Positions 44,946 to 57,036 of a DNA stretch of 64,000 nucleotides are shown here, piece after piece. Origin of the DNA: Rheinheimera sp. A13L (GTDB taxonomy: Bacteria; Pseudomonadota; Gammaproteobacteria; Enterobacterales; Alteromonadaceae); contig NZ_AFHI01000001.1 in the NCBI RefSeq assembly GCF_000217935.1, positions 302,542-366,541 on the forward strand, in the 5' to 3' direction. Position numbers and translations under genes: made by a program. How positions within the stretch are numbered: the stretch's first letter is position 1; every line of letters starts with the position of its first letter. The notes beneath the pieces are model-generated. The model had not been told where the DNA came from. It saw only the letters and a program-made list of their open reading frames with translations, and made no database searches.

Positions 44946-46868
44946 ATGTGGCGTTTCTCCTCTGTTTTCCGTCCATCGCTCTGGTTACTGGCAACTGCCG
45001 CCTTATCCGTGGTTTTTCCTGCTCATGCTATTAATGAGGGCATGCGTAAGCGTTTTGCTTTAGCCGAAAAAAACATTCATAAACTCACCGAAACTCAGGC
45101 AAAAAAAGTATTAAAAGAAATGGAAACTTATCCGCTGCAGCCTTATCTGGAACTGGAGTGGCTGAGTAAATCGCTGGATGATACCAATGCTGTTGTACGT
45201 TTTATGCAGGAGCATCAAGGCACACCGTTGGAGCGTACTTTACGTAAACGCTGGCTGATTTATCTGGCCGATCGTAAACAAGCGCAGTTATTTCTGAAAA
45301 ATTATCAGTATGGCTCTGATGTGGTGCTGGATTGCCAGGCGCTGGAAATGCGGCTGGTGCTGGAAAAACCTGCTGCTGTATGGCCTGCTGTGCGTGACTT
45401 ATGGGCTGTAGGCAAATCACGGCCTGATGAATGTGATCCTATCTTTGACCGTTGGCGCAAAGCGGGACAGCGTACACCTGAAGCCGTCTGGCAGCGGGTA
45501 CTGGCTGCGGCAAAAGCCGACAATCAGCGGATGTTGCCTTACTTGCGTAGCTTATTGCCTAAAAACCAGCAGTATCTGGCAGAAAAGTGGGTGCAGGTGA
45601 TGGATAACCCTGCTTTGGTGTATCGCAAAAACTTCCTGCCGTTACGCAGCCCGCTGGAACGGGATTTAGCTGCTTATGGCATACAAAAACTGGTTTGGAA
45701 AAAGCCGGATCAGGCTATAACGGTCTGGGAACGTTTTGCTCACGACCCTGCATTCAGCAATGAAAACCGCGCTGTCACCGCCCGTCAGATGGCTATAGCT
45801 TTGGCCAGCAAAAATGATCCCAGGGCTGAGAAGTTTATTAATATAGTGCCGGCTGAATACAAAGACAGGCTTTTTGTGCAGTGGAAACTGGCGAGTTTAC
45901 TGCGTAAAAAAGACTGGTACGCTGTGATTGAAGCCGTGAAGGCGTTGCCGGAAGAGTTGGCCAAAGATGATGCCAGCCAATATTGGTTAGCCCGAGCTTA
46001 TCTGCAGGTCGATCTAAAAGAATCCTCCACTCATATTTATCAGCAACTGGCGAAAAAGCGCAGTTATTATGGTTATCTGGCAGCTGCACATCTGGGGCAA
46101 GCCCCAAGTCTGGCGCACAAGCCAGTGCCAGTGACTGAAACTGACTTTTTGGCCTTTAAAAGCAGTGCCCCAGTACGGCGGATGAAAGAATGGCAAGCCA
46201 TTAAACGCCCTAATGCAGCTAAACGTGAACTGACCCATTTACAGCAATACGGCACTGATTTACAAAAATACAGTGCAGCTAAGCTGGCCTTTGAACTGGG
46301 TTGGTACGACAACGCTATAGTGGCGCTGGCCAAAGCTGAATACTGGGATGATGTCGATTTACGTTTCCCTATGGCCTATAACAAAGAAATTCAGACTTAT
46401 TCCAAAAAAGCCAAAGTGGATCCGGCCTGGGCTATGGCAATAGCCCGGCGTGAAAGCACTTTTATCCCAACGGCCAAGTCGCCTGTGGGTGCCCTCGGTC
46501 TGATGCAAATTATGCCGGCTACCGCCAAACATATTACCGGCCGCAGAGTATCGGTGGAGCAGTTGTATAATCCGGTCACCAATATTAATTACGGTACTTA
46601 TTATCTGAATTATCTGATGAAGCATACCGGCAATAATGTGGTGTTTGCCACTGCGTCCTATAATGCCGGCTTTAGCAGGGTAAAATCCTGGATCCCCAAA
46701 GATGGTTCAGTACCACTGGATATCTGGGTGGAAACTATTCCTTTTAAAGAAACCCGTGACTATGTCAAAAACGTCATGATGTATTACCAGGTCTATAGTT
46801 TAAAAATGCAGAAAAATCAGCGTATTTTTGAACCCCTGGCCGAGATGAGGATAGGGGTGGAGGGCTAA
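44946..46868 (+). CDS. slt: Soluble lytic murein transglycosylase
   Basis: 640 residues. It cleaves peptidoglycan glycan strands with formation of 1,6-anhydro-MurNAc. A signal peptide ends near PAHA at residue 28. A long alpha-helical superhelix follows, then the catalytic domain with Glu503 in AIARREST, GALGLMQIMPATA and SYNAGFSRVKSW. ATG 44946 is chosen; GTG 44931 in the same frame is possible but leaves a longer, less typical leader. Confidence 0.93.
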   Translation: MWRFSSVFRPSLWLLATAALSVVFPAHAINEGMRKRFALAEKNIHKLTETQAKKVLKEMETYPLQPYLELEWLSKSLDDTNAVVRFMQEHQGTPLERTLRKRWLIYLADRKQAQLFLKNYQYGSDVVLDCQALEMRLVLEKPAAVWPAVRDLWAVGKSRPDECDPIFDRWRKAGQRTPEAVWQRVLAAAKADNQRMLPYLRSLLPKNQQYLAEKWVQVMDNPALVYRKNFLPLRSPLERDLAAYGIQKLVWKKPDQAITVWERFAHDPAFSNENRAVTARQMAIALASKNDPRAEKFINIVPAEYKDRLFVQWKLASLLRKKDWYAVIEAVKALPEELAKDDASQYWLARAYLQVDLKESSTHIYQQLAKKRSYYGYLAAAHLGQAPSLAHKPVPVTETDFLAFKSSAPVRRMKEWQAIKRPNAAKRELTHLQQYGTDLQKYSAAKLAFELGWYDNAIVALAKAEYWDDVDLRFPMAYNKEIQTYSKKAKVDPAWAMAIARRESTFIPTAKSPVGALGLMQIMPATAKHITGRRVSVEQLYNPVTNINYGTYYLNYLMKHTGNNVVFATASYNAGFSRVKSWIPKDGSVPLDIWVETIPFKETRDYVKNVMMYYQVYSLKMQKNQRIFEPLAEMRIGVEG

Positions 46869-46914
46869 AGCCTTCATGGTACACTGTGTTGATTTTAATG
46901 GTTTTTAGTAATAA

Positions 46915-48255
<1,341 letters not shown>

Positions 48256-48264
48256 GCTGTTTTG

Positions 48265-48903
48265 ATGTCCGGCTGGTGGGTGTTGGCTAAAACAGCTTCG
48301 TCTGAAACGGATATCAAACGCAGCAGGTTTTTATGTACTTTATGGCCAATCCAAAACCTTGCTGAAGGTCAGCAGATGATTCGTCAGCAAAAACAGCAAC
48401 ATCCGCAGGCAGCTCACGTCTGCAGTGCTATGCTATTGCCAGCCGGCCCAACAGGTCAGCCTCAGGCATTCAGTGATGATGGTGAGCCCTCTGGTACAGC
48501 TGGTAAACCTATGCTGGCCGTATTGCAAGGCTCTGGCTTGGTAGGGCTTTGTGCTACGGTAGTACGTTATTATGGCGGCGTTCAGCTGGGCACCGGCGGT
48601 TTAGTTCGTGCTTACAGTGATTCGGTGCGACAGGCTTTGCTGTCTGCACAACGAGAATTTATACCCATAAGGCATCAGGCAGATTTGTGTTTGTCTTATG
48701 CTGCTTTTGAAACTATGCAGCGTTTATGGCAGAACCGCTGGCTGATTGAACAACAAGAGTTTGATCAGCAAGTGCGCTTAACAGTGCGTATCGCTCAAAG
48801 CGATCAACAGGAATTTGAACAGCAGTTTATGCAGACCATACTCAGACTGAAAGAACTTCAGGCCAGCATTAGCTGGCATCGCAACGCAGAACAGGGCTCC
48901 TGA
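48265..48903 (+). CDS. yigZ: IMPACT family protein YigZ
   Basis: 212 residues. The N-terminal UPF0029/IMPACT domain contains SETDIKRSRFLC, FSDDGEPSGTAGKPML and VRYYGGVQLGTGGLVRAY. A smaller C-terminal domain follows. Its role in bacteria is unclear, with suggested ties to translation. It stops in the trkH start (TGATG). ATG 48265 follows a TTG by one codon; either gives nearly the same product. Confidence 0.93.
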   Translation: MSGWWVLAKTASSETDIKRSRFLCTLWPIQNLAEGQQMIRQQKQQHPQAAHVCSAMLLPAGPTGQPQAFSDDGEPSGTAGKPMLAVLQGSGLVGLCATVVRYYGGVQLGTGGLVRAYSDSVRQALLSAQREFIPIRHQADLCLSYAAFETMQRLWQNRWLIEQQEFDQQVRLTVRIAQSDQQEFEQQFMQTILRLKELQASISWHRNAEQGS

Positions 48904-50354
48904 TGCAATACCGTTCTATTATCCGGATTTTAGGCCTGCTGGTTGCCATCTTCAGTATCACCATGTTACCGCCTGCCTTTATCGCCTACTGGTACCAGGA
49001 TGGCGCTGGTGTACCTTTTATTTTGTCCTTTTTCCTGTCGTTGCTGATAGGTTTTGTCGTTTGGTATCCCAACCGCAATGAAAAGTCTGAACTGAAAGTC
49101 CGGGAGGGCTTTTTAATAGTAGTGTTGTTCTGGACAGTGTTAGGGGCTGTTGGTGCTTTGCCGTTCTGGCTGGCAGATAAACCTGATATGAATCTGGCCG
49201 CCAGTATGTTTGAAGCCTTTTCAGGTTTAACCACCACGGGCGCTACTGTGCTGACAGGTTTAGAAAGCCTGCCTAAAGCTATATTGTATTACCGCCAGCA
49301 ACTGCAATGGTTTGGTGGTATGGGGATTATCGTTTTAGCTGTGGCTATTCTGCCGATGTTAGGGGTGGGTGGTATGCAGTTGTACCGTGCTGAAACGCCT
49401 GGCCCGGTGAAAGACAACAAAATGACGCCCCGTATTGCCGATACCGCCAAACATCTGTGGTTTATTTATTTAGGTATTACCATTGCCTGCGCTTTGTCTT
49501 TTTATATTGCAGGTATGAGTGCTTTTGATGCCATTTGTCATGCGTTCTCTACTGTGGCTATAGGGGGGTTCTCTACTTACGACGCCAGCATAGGTTACTT
49601 TAACAGTGTCAGTATCAATATGATTTGTGTGGTGTTTTTGCTGATCAGCTCAGTCAATTTTCCACTGCATTTTGCGGCTGTGCGTGGCAAAAACATCAAA
49701 ACCTACTGGCGTGATCCTGAGTTAAAAGCTTTTATGGTGATCCAACTGGCCTTGATGGTGATTTGTTTTCTGGTGCTTTTGGAAGAACAAATTTATCCGG
49801 ACTTACTCAGCGCGCTGAATCATGGTGTGTTTCAGGCTGTGTCTATGTCGACTACTGCAGGTTTCTCCACAGCAAGCTTTTCCAGCTGGCCTTTGTTTTT
49901 GCCTATTTTGCTGATTTTCGCCAGCTTTATTGGTGGTTGTGCAGGGTCTACCGCCGGTGGTTTAAAAGTAGTCAGGGTGCTGCTGTTATTCCTGCAGGGC
50001 AAAAGGGAGTTAAACCGTTTAGTGCATCCAAGAGCTGTGTATTCCATCAAGCTTGGGCGTCGGCCTGTACCAGATCGGATAGTGGAAGCGGTTTGGGGCT
50101 TTTTTGCGGCTTATACCCTGGTGTTTGTGGTTATTATGTTATTGCTGCTGCTGGTTGGCATGGACAATATCAGCGCCTTTACCGCCACAGCGGCCTGTTT
50201 AAATAACTTAGGCCCAGGCTTAGGTGAAGTAGCCGCCAACTTTGCCTCAGTGCCCGACGCCGGCAAATGGATTTTGGTCGTGGCTATGATCTTTGGGCGT
50301 TTAGAGATTTTTACCTTACTGGTGCTGTTTACAGCGGCATTTTGGAAGGATTAA
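48903..50354 (+). CDS. trkH: Potassium uptake protein TrkH
   Basis: 483 residues, about ten membrane segments. Four P-loops supply the selectivity filter: TTTGAT, STVAIGGFS, STTAGFST and NNLGPG. It imports K+ and works with TrkA, encoded convergently at 50472-51848. In E. coli trkH also follows yigZ. Confidence 0.96.
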   Translation: MQYRSIIRILGLLVAIFSITMLPPAFIAYWYQDGAGVPFILSFFLSLLIGFVVWYPNRNEKSELKVREGFLIVVLFWTVLGAVGALPFWLADKPDMNLAASMFEAFSGLTTTGATVLTGLESLPKAILYYRQQLQWFGGMGIIVLAVAILPMLGVGGMQLYRAETPGPVKDNKMTPRIADTAKHLWFIYLGITIACALSFYIAGMSAFDAICHAFSTVAIGGFSTYDASIGYFNSVSINMICVVFLLISSVNFPLHFAAVRGKNIKTYWRDPELKAFMVIQLALMVICFLVLLEEQIYPDLLSALNHGVFQAVSMSTTAGFSTASFSSWPLFLPILLIFASFIGGCAGSTAGGLKVVRVLLLFLQGKRELNRLVHPRAVYSIKLGRRPVPDRIVEAVWGFFAAYTLVFVVIMLLLLLVGMDNISAFTATAACLNNLGPGLGEVAANFASVPDAGKWILVVAMIFGRLEIFTLLVLFTAAFWKD

Positions 50355-50370
50355 GTTAGATTGGAATTTC

Positions 50371-50462
50371 AGACGGGCGGGTTGTAGGGGCCGGGCTTGC
50401 CCCCGCCCTTCCTTATGCACCGCGGTATCATTAGACGGGCGCGGATAAACCGCGCCCCTACA
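50371..50462. repeat. REP-like palindromic repeat pair between trkH and trkA
   Basis: Two GC-rich units each start AGACGGGCG. The first (from 50371) pairs GGGCGGG (50375-50381) with CCCGCCC (50402-50408). The second (from 50433) is a perfect hairpin of GGGCGCGG (50437-50444) and CCGCGCCC (50450-50457). TGTAGGGGC in the first and GCCCCTACA at the end of the second are also inverted. They lie between two convergent genes, a usual REP position, and may act as a terminator or mRNA 3' stabiliser. Confidence 0.6.
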
Positions 50463-50471
50463 GTCGAAACA

Positions 50472-51848
50472 TCAAATAAATATCGCACTCACCTGGAACA
50501 AGCGTTCCACTTCGGTGATGTACTTTTTATCCACCAAAAATAAAATCACATGATCGTCAGTTTCAATCACCACGTTATCGTGAGCTATTAATACTTCGTC
50601 GCCACGCACTATGGCGCCTATGGTCGCACCTGGTGGCAGTTTAATCTGGCCTATGGCCTGACCTACCACTTTAGACGTCGACTTATCACCATGAGCCACT
50701 GCCTCTATGGCTTCTGCAGCGCCTCTGCGCAGTGAGTACACATTCACTATGTCACCACGGCGGATATGGGTCAGCAATGCTGAAATAGTAGCTTGCTGTG
50801 GTGATACGGCTATATCTACTTCGCCACCTTGCAGCAAATCTACATAAGCACCGCGTTTAATCAGCACCATGGTTTTTTGTGCGCCCATACGTTTGGCCAG
50901 CATGGCCGACATAATATTGGCTTCATCGTCATTGGTAACGGCTAAAAACACATCGACCTGTTCGATATTTTCTTCTTCCAACAGCTCAGGGTCTGAAGCA
51001 TCGCCAATATAAACCACTGTATTGTCCAAAGCGCTGGACAGGTATTCGGCACGCTCTTTACTGCGTTCTATCAGCTTCACGCTATGGTTTTTCTCTAAAG
51101 CACGAGCCAAACCATAACCTACGTTACCGCCACCTGCGATCATAATGCGGTGATAGCTTTTCTCCAGCTTTTGTAGCTCGCTCATCACAGCGCGGATATG
51201 TTTAGTTGCAGCGACAAAAAACACTTCATCGTCTGCTTCTATCACTGTGGTGCCTAAAGGCTTAATAGCGTGACCACGACGGTAGATAGCTGCAACACGG
51301 GCGTCCACATGCGGCATATGCTGTTTTAAAGTGGATAAGGCATGGCCTACCAGTAAACCACCGTAATAGGCTTTTACTGCCACTAAACTAACCCGGCCTT
51401 CGGCAAATTCCACCACCTGCAAAGCGCCTGGGTAGTCGATTAAGCGTTTGATATAGTCGGTCACCAGAGTTTCGGGGGAGATGAAGTGATCCACCGGCAT
51501 ATCGTCTTTATGAAATAACTGTTCGCGGTATTTCAGATACTGGTTAGTACGGATACGGGCAATTTTCAGCGGCGTATTAAAAATACTGTAGGCCACCTGA
51601 CAAGCGACAATGTTGACTTCGTCGCTGCTGGTGACGGCAATAATCATATCGGCGTCTTCAGCGCCAGCACGTTTTAAAATATCAGGGTGCGCACTATGGC
51701 CATGCACTACCTGCAGATCGTATCTGTCCTGCAGGGCTCGTAGTTTTTCAATATTGGTGTCGACGACTGTAATGTCGTTTTGTTCACCGACCAGGTTTTC
51801 CGCTAAAGTGCCACCAACCTGACCTGCACCCAAAATGATAATTTTCAT
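50472..51848 (-). CDS. trkA: Trk system potassium regulator TrkA
   Basis: 458 residues, two RCK repeats, each with an NAD-binding Rossmann half ([40 protein letters not shown]) and a TrkA-C half. It gates TrkH in the cytosol. It follows rsmB by 12 bases in the def-fmt-rsmB-trkA order of E. coli. Confidence 0.97.
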   Translation of the reverse strand: MKIIILGAGQVGGTLAENLVGEQNDITVVDTNIEKLRALQDRYDLQVVHGHSAHPDILKRAGAEDADMIIAVTSSDEVNIVACQVAYSIFNTPLKIARIRTNQYLKYREQLFHKDDMPVDHFISPETLVTDYIKRLIDYPGALQVVEFAEGRVSLVAVKAYYGGLLVGHALSTLKQHMPHVDARVAAIYRRGHAIKPLGTTVIEADDEVFFVAATKHIRAVMSELQKLEKSYHRIMIAGGGNVGYGLARALEKNHSVKLIERSKERAEYLSSALDNTVVYIGDASDPELLEEENIEQVDVFLAVTNDDEANIMSAMLAKRMGAQKTMVLIKRGAYVDLLQGGEVDIAVSPQQATISALLTHIRRGDIVNVYSLRRGAAEAIEAVAHGDKSTSKVVGQAIGQIKLPPGATIGAIVRGDEVLIAHDNVVIETDDHVILFLVDKKYITEVERLFQVSAIFI

Positions 51849-51860
51849 AAAGCCTCTGCG

Positions 51861-53159
51861 TTACCGCTTTGTCTTGCGAAGTTTGGCATAAAAGAAACCA
51901 TCCATCTGTTGCTGGCCCGGCAAAATTTGCCAGTGCAGTTGTGGGTGGCTATCGGCCAGCGGGATCAGTTGTGCATCTGCATGGTCGGCTAAAAAGGCTT
52001 CTATTTGTTGCTGGTTTTCTTCCGGCAATACAGAGCAGGTGGCATACAACAGTTCAGCATCAGGTTTTAATAAAGGCCAGATATTACGCAGAATTTGTTG
52101 TTGTAGCTCAACCAGTGGCGCTATATCGGTTTTTTTCCGCAACCAGCGAATATCAGGGTGACGACGGATCACGCCGGTGGCAGAACAGGGCACATCCAGC
52201 AATATACGATCAAAAGTTTGAAAACCTGCCCAGTCGTCCGGGTCTGCAGCGTCAGCAGCCATTACACGGGCATCTAAACCTAAGCGGTCCAGATTGTCGT
52301 ATACCCTGTCTAAACGGCGTGGGTCTTTATCCAGCGCTAATACATCAGCTTCTGGTGCCAGTTCCAGAATATGGCAGGTTTTGCCACCAGGGGCGCAGCA
52401 GGCATCTAAAACTGAATCCTTGTTACGAGCGCCGAGGAAATAAGCGGCGTGCTGAGCTGCACCATCCTGCACTGAAAACCAACCATCGGCATAACCTGGT
52501 AATAAGGTCACATCAGAGGCCTGTTCAAGCAATAAGGCACAAGGCAAATAAGCAAAAGGCTGACTGGCGGCTATGCCTTCGGCGGCAAGAGCCGCTAAAT
52601 AAGCTTCAGGTGTGGTACGTAACTGATTTACTCTAAGCCACAAAGGCGCTTTTTGCTGATTTTCATCCAGTATCTGTTGCCAGTTGTCCGGATAAGCTTG
52701 TTGTAACTGGGTGATGATCCAGCCTGGATGGTTGTACTGGACTGGTAAAGGCGAGTCCTGAAAATCAAAAACTTCAGGTTTACGTTGCACTGAACGTAAC
52801 ACCGCATTAATTAAACCTGTCAGGCTTTGACCTTTTAATTCTCGGGCCGCTTCTACGGTTTCGCCTATGGCGGCATGGTCTGGCACCCGTAAAAACTTTA
52901 GTTGGTACAAACCAACGTAAATCAAAAACTGCAAAGGGCGCAGATGTTTGACCAGAGGTTTATCCATCAGCTTCTGACAGACCGTTTCCAGCTGGGGCAA
53001 ATAGCGCATCACACCAAAACAGATTTCCTGCAGCAGGGCTTTATCTAAAGGCGAGTCCAGTTCAATCTGAGCTTTATGCAAAACTTCTGACAAGGACTTA
53101 CCCTGATCCACCACCTGATAACAGGCTGTTGCTGCCAGAGCGCGTAAATTTTTACTCAT
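51861..53159 (-). CDS. rsmB: 16S rRNA m5C967 methyltransferase
   Basis: 432 residues. The N-terminal NusB-like domain (1-140) is followed by a SAM methyltransferase domain with [16 protein letters not shown], the catalytic Cys regions [16 protein letters not shown] and [11 protein letters not shown]. Its start overlaps the fmt stop (ATGA, 53156-53159). Confidence 0.96.
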   Translation of the reverse strand: MSKNLRALAATACYQVVDQGKSLSEVLHKAQIELDSPLDKALLQEICFGVMRYLPQLETVCQKLMDKPLVKHLRPLQFLIYVGLYQLKFLRVPDHAAIGETVEAARELKGQSLTGLINAVLRSVQRKPEVFDFQDSPLPVQYNHPGWIITQLQQAYPDNWQQILDENQQKAPLWLRVNQLRTTPEAYLAALAAEGIAASQPFAYLPCALLLEQASDVTLLPGYADGWFSVQDGAAQHAAYFLGARNKDSVLDACCAPGGKTCHILELAPEADVLALDKDPRRLDRVYDNLDRLGLDARVMAADAADPDDWAGFQTFDRILLDVPCSATGVIRRHPDIRWLRKKTDIAPLVELQQQILRNIWPLLKPDAELLYATCSVLPEENQQQIEAFLADHADAQLIPLADSHPQLHWQILPGQQQMDGFFYAKLRKTKR

Positions 53160-54118
53160 TTGCTCTGCTCATCAACAGGGGGCAATATCTGGCCTGGCTG
53201 AAACCAGTCGGCGCGGCCATTGAGGAAATCCATCACTTTCATGGCTTTTTTGCCGGCAGGCTGTAATTCGGTGATCACTAAAACCCCATCAGAGGTTTGA
53301 ATGGCAATGCCTTTTTTATCCACCCGCAACACCTGACCTGGCGTGCCTGAACCTGGTTCTGTCACAGCGCGCCAGATTTTCAGTTGCTGAGTACCCAGTT
53401 GCAAGTAACTCATAGGCCATGGATTAAAAGCCCGGATTTCGCGCTCTAGCGCAGCGGCTGGCTTGGTGAAATCCAATAAAGCTTCTTCTTTAGATAATTT
53501 TTCGGCGTAGTTGGCTAACTCATCCTGCTGCGGTTGGGCTTTGGCTTGCAGCGCTTCTAAATTGGCTAATGCTTCCACTAAAGCGACAGGGCCAGTGAGC
53601 GCCAGTTTGTCGTACAAGCTGGTGCTGGTTTCATCTGCTGCTATAGGGGTGCAAACTTTGCTCAGCATAGCGCCTGTATCCAAACCTATATCCATCTGCA
53701 TAATAGTGACACCGGATTCTGCGTCTCCGGCCCAAATGGCACGTTGAATAGGTGCAGCACCACGCCAGCGTGGTAACAACGAACCATGCACATTGATGCA
53801 ACCTAAACGAGGTGCATCTAACGCAGCTTGTGGCAAGATCAGGCCATAAGCGACCACCACCATCAAGTCCGCATTTAAGGCAGCTAATTCTTGCTGAGCA
53901 GCGGCCTTTTTTAACGACTTAGGCTGATACACCGGAATATCATGTTGCAAAGCCAGTTGTTTTACCGGGCTTTGTTGCAGCTGATGACCACGACCTGCAG
54001 GTCTGTCGGGTTGACTGTAGACGGCAATCACCTGATGAGGAGAATCCAGCAGGGCGGCGAGATGGCGGGCAGCAAAATCTGGTGTGCCCGCAAAAATAAT
54101 ACGTAACGGAGTGGTCAA
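53156..54118 (-). CDS. fmt: Methionyl-tRNA formyltransferase
   Basis: 320 residues. It formylates initiator Met-tRNA using 10-formyl-THF. The start [20 protein letters not shown] and the formyl-donor site [18 protein letters not shown] are intact, with a C-terminal tRNA-binding domain. I chose TTG 54118, seven bases after AGGA. An in-frame ATG at 54187 would add 23 non-family residues and overlap def by 53 bases. Confidence 0.95.
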   Translation of the reverse strand: MTTPLRIIFAGTPDFAARHLAALLDSPHQVIAVYSQPDRPAGRGHQLQQSPVKQLALQHDIPVYQPKSLKKAAAQQELAALNADLMVVVAYGLILPQAALDAPRLGCINVHGSLLPRWRGAAPIQRAIWAGDAESGVTIMQMDIGLDTGAMLSKVCTPIAADETSTSLYDKLALTGPVALVEALANLEALQAKAQPQQDELANYAEKLSKEEALLDFTKPAAALEREIRAFNPWPMSYLQLGTQQLKIWRAVTEPGSGTPGQVLRVDKKGIAIQTSDGVLVITELQPAGKKAMKVMDFLNGRADWFQPGQILPPVDEQSK

Positions 54119-54134
54119 AATAATTCCTGCTTGG

Positions 54135-54641
54135 TTAACGGGCTGCGAGGCGAGCTTCTTTTTCCAGCTTTTTCTTAATACGGTCACGTTTTAACGGCGA
54201 TAAATAGTCGATAAACAGCTTGCCCACTAAGTGATCCAGCTCGTGCTGTAAACAAATGGCCAGCAAACCTTCAGCCTGCAGTTCAAACCACTCGCCTTTG
54301 GTGTTTTGCGCTTTGACTGTCACTGCAGCGGCGCGTTCCACTTTGGCGTAGCTTTGTGGCACAGACAAGCAGCCTTCTTCGTATTCAGTGTCACCACTTT
54401 TGGCAATGATTTCAGGGTTGATAAAAATCATCGGCTCGTTACGGTTTTCTGAGACGTCGATCACTACAACCCGCTTGTGTACATTGACCTGAGTGGCCGC
54501 TAAACCTATGCCGTTTTCGTCATACATAGTGTCCAGCATATCTGCTGTTAGTTGCTTAATTTCGGCCGTAACTTCAGGCACTGCTGCTGCTACTGTGCGT
54601 AAACGGTCATCTGGATAATGTAAAACTGTTAATACTGTCAT
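54135..54641 (-). CDS. def: Peptide deformylase
   Basis: 168 residues. It removes the formyl group from new proteins. All three metalloprotease motifs are visible: GIGLAATQ (44-51), EEGCLS with Cys91 and QHELDH with His133, Glu134 and His137. It is 16 bases before fmt, the enzyme of the opposite reaction. Confidence 0.97.
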   Translation of the reverse strand: MTVLTVLHYPDDRLRTVAAAVPEVTAEIKQLTADMLDTMYDENGIGLAATQVNVHKRVVVIDVSENRNEPMIFINPEIIAKSGDTEYEEGCLSVPQSYAKVERAAAVTVKAQNTKGEWFELQAEGLLAICLQHELDHLVGKLFIDYLSPLKRDRIKKKLEKEARLAAR

Positions 54642-54762
54642 GGAACCTACAAAAGTCGTCTATGTTCAATTGGCTGTGCTATGGTCTAATTTTAGCCATT
54701 TATGCACAGTATGAATAGCTTAGTGTGCAAGAATTACTATAAGTACGAATGGGGATGGTGTT

Positions 54763-55920
54763 ATGCGACAGCAGCTTCTTGCTTTTTTGGTCAGCTTTTC
54801 TGCGTTTTTCAGTATGGATCTGGTGGCTGATGAGCTGAAACTCAAGGTTGATGCGCCAACCTTGTATCTGGTGAAAACCGGCGATACCTTATGGGATATA
54901 GCTGGCTTGTATCTGCAGCACCCCTGGTTATGGCCACGTTTATGGAAACTGAATCCTCAGGTGAATAATCCCCATCTGATTTATCCGGGTGATCAATTGC
55001 ATTTGCAGTTTGATGCCGATGGTCAGCCGATACTGACGTTAAACAGTCAAAGAGTGGCGGTCAGTTCGTCAGGCCCAGTAAAGGCTCCAGATCATTCCGC
55101 AGTTTCAGGCAGCATCAAATTAACACCTCAAATCCGCCGTATAGCAAAAGCTGATAAACCAGTGCCATCTATTGCCTTGGCCGTGATCGAACCTTTTTTA
55201 TCGGAAGAGCAATTGGTTTCAGAAGAGCAGCTGGAAAACCTGCCTTATGTCCTGGGTGGGCAACAGAATGTCAAAAATGCTGTGTCTGGCCATGTGCTTT
55301 ATGTCAAAGGTGAACTGGACCAGACCCAACGTTATGGCATTTATCGCCAGGGGGAAGCTTATGAAGATCCGCAAACCGGTGATCTGATGGGTTATGAAGC
55401 TGTATTAATGGCTGAAGCTAAAGTCTTGCCGCCAGCTATGGTGGATGAACAACAAGTCAGCCGGATTGAAGTGCAAAATTCCAGAAGGGAAGTGAGGCAA
55501 GGTGATCGCTTATTAGCTATGCCACAGCAGTCGCTGTATCCGGATTTTTTTCAGCTGCAATCCCCGGAAGCTTTGGTTTCAGGGGTTATAGTGGACAGTG
55601 CATCCCAATGGCGTGAGTTCGCCAAAGGGGAAATTGTGCTGTTGAATCAAGGCCAGAATGCTCAGTTGCAACCCGGTCATTTGCTGGGAATATTTCGTCA
55701 GTCACCGCCAGTGGTCGATTTTGGTGATAAACCTTCTTATCCGGAAGACAGCGACAAACTCCAGCGTATTCTGCATGAAATGGTGGGCTCTGCTGATGAA
55801 ATGCCAACTGAGTTAGTGGGCCAGCTGATGATTGTAAAAGTGGACGAACACAGCAGCTTTGCGATGATTTTACGCACTGAACAGCCTGTTCGGGTGGGAG
55901 ATTTAATAGGTAATCTCTGA
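54763..55920 (+). CDS. LysM-domain envelope protein
   Basis: 385 residues. A signal peptide (about 1-22) is followed by a LysM domain (about 35-80, LVKTGDTLWDIAGLYLQHPW and IYPGDQLHL) that binds peptidoglycan. The remaining 300 residues are a conserved but uncharacterised region. It is divergent from def and 22 bases before dprA; the gene is often found there in related bacteria. Its function is unknown. Confidence 0.82.
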   Translation: MRQQLLAFLVSFSAFFSMDLVADELKLKVDAPTLYLVKTGDTLWDIAGLYLQHPWLWPRLWKLNPQVNNPHLIYPGDQLHLQFDADGQPILTLNSQRVAVSSSGPVKAPDHSAVSGSIKLTPQIRRIAKADKPVPSIALAVIEPFLSEEQLVSEEQLENLPYVLGGQQNVKNAVSGHVLYVKGELDQTQRYGIYRQGEAYEDPQTGDLMGYEAVLMAEAKVLPPAMVDEQQVSRIEVQNSRREVRQGDRLLAMPQQSLYPDFFQLQSPEALVSGVIVDSASQWREFAKGEIVLLNQGQNAQLQPGHLLGIFRQSPPVVDFGDKPSYPEDSDKLQRILHEMVGSADEMPTELVGQLMIVKVDEHSSFAMILRTEQPVRVGDLIGNL

Positions 55921-55942
55921 TAGTTTAACAAAGGAGAGGAAC

Positions 55943-57034
55943 ATGGATGACCTCGAGCATTGGATCCGTTTAGCAGCTATTCCATCTATGGACAGACTGA
56001 AGCATCAGCAGTGGGCTGAGCTGGTTTCTTCAGCTGACTTCCATCAACTGGATGATCAGCAACTGCAGCAGCTAGGGTTTACTGCGGGCCAAATCCAGTG
56101 CCACAGAGCCATCACGCCGCAGCGTATTGAGCATTGCCTTGAGTGGCTACAAAGCAGCCCCAATCACCATTTTGTTCGTTACACAGACCCGCTTTACCCT
56201 GAATTACTCAGCCAGATTAAGCAGCCGCCTTTTGCCTTGTTTATCAAAGGTAACCCGGCTTTGTTAAACGAAGCGCAGATTGCAATAGTGGGCAGTCGCC
56301 AGCCCACGGCCACAGGTAAACAAGTGGCCTTTAATTTTGCCGCCGATTTATGCCGCTTAGGTTTAACTGTCACCAGCGGTATGGCCAAAGGCATAGATGG
56401 TTGTAGTCATAAAGGGGCTTTGTCTGTGCTCGGCAACACTATTGCGGTGCTTGGTCATGGTTTTGATACTGTGTATCCGGCGCAGCATAAAGACTTGGCC
56501 GCAGAAATTGCCAACAGCGGCGCTTTGGTATCGGAGTTTTTACCTGATGTGCAGCCTAAAGGAGATCATTTCCCGTTACGTAACCGTATAGTTGTAGGCT
56601 TAAGTGTAGGAACTTTAGTAGTGGAAGCCGCACTTAAAAGTGGTTCCTTGATTAGCGCGGGTTATACGGCAGAGTATAGCCGGGAGCTTTTTGTGATCCC
56701 AGGTTCCATCTACAATCCGCAAGCGGCAGGCTGTCATCAGTTAATTCAGCAAGGTGCTAAATTAACCACTTGTGTGGCCGATATCATAGAAGAATGGAGC
56801 TTTTTGCAAAATAACAGTCTAAGTACTGTAAAGGACAAAGAAAAAAAGTTACAAACAGGCTTGTTTGACGACGGCTTGTTGGCTAACGTAGGAGATGAGG
56901 CCACTGCGATTGATCGTATTGCAGAACGTAGTGGTTTATCTGTAGCGCAAGTCTCAATTGAATTGCTTCAGCTGGAATTGGCCGGTGAAGTGGCAGCAGT
57001 ACCTGGTGGTTACATCAGAGTGAGGAGGGCCTGA
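55943..57034 (+). CDS. dprA: DNA processing protein DprA
   Basis: 363 residues. It binds single-stranded DNA entering during transformation and loads RecA. The Rossmann-like core shows GSRQPTATGKQVAF, TSGMAKGIDGCSHKGAL, LGHGFDTVYPAQHK and FPLRNRIVVGLS. A short winged-helix C-terminal domain follows. It is followed by smg two bases later. Natural competence cannot be concluded, since dprA is widespread. Confidence 0.95.
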   Translation: MDDLEHWIRLAAIPSMDRLKHQQWAELVSSADFHQLDDQQLQQLGFTAGQIQCHRAITPQRIEHCLEWLQSSPNHHFVRYTDPLYPELLSQIKQPPFALFIKGNPALLNEAQIAIVGSRQPTATGKQVAFNFAADLCRLGLTVTSGMAKGIDGCSHKGALSVLGNTIAVLGHGFDTVYPAQHKDLAAEIANSGALVSEFLPDVQPKGDHFPLRNRIVVGLSVGTLVVEAALKSGSLISAGYTAEYSRELFVIPGSIYNPQAAGCHQLIQQGAKLTTCVADIIEEWSFLQNNSLSTVKDKEKKLQTGLFDDGLLANVGDEATAIDRIAERSGLSVAQVSIELLQLELAGEVAAVPGGYIRVRRA

Positions 57035-57036
57035 CT

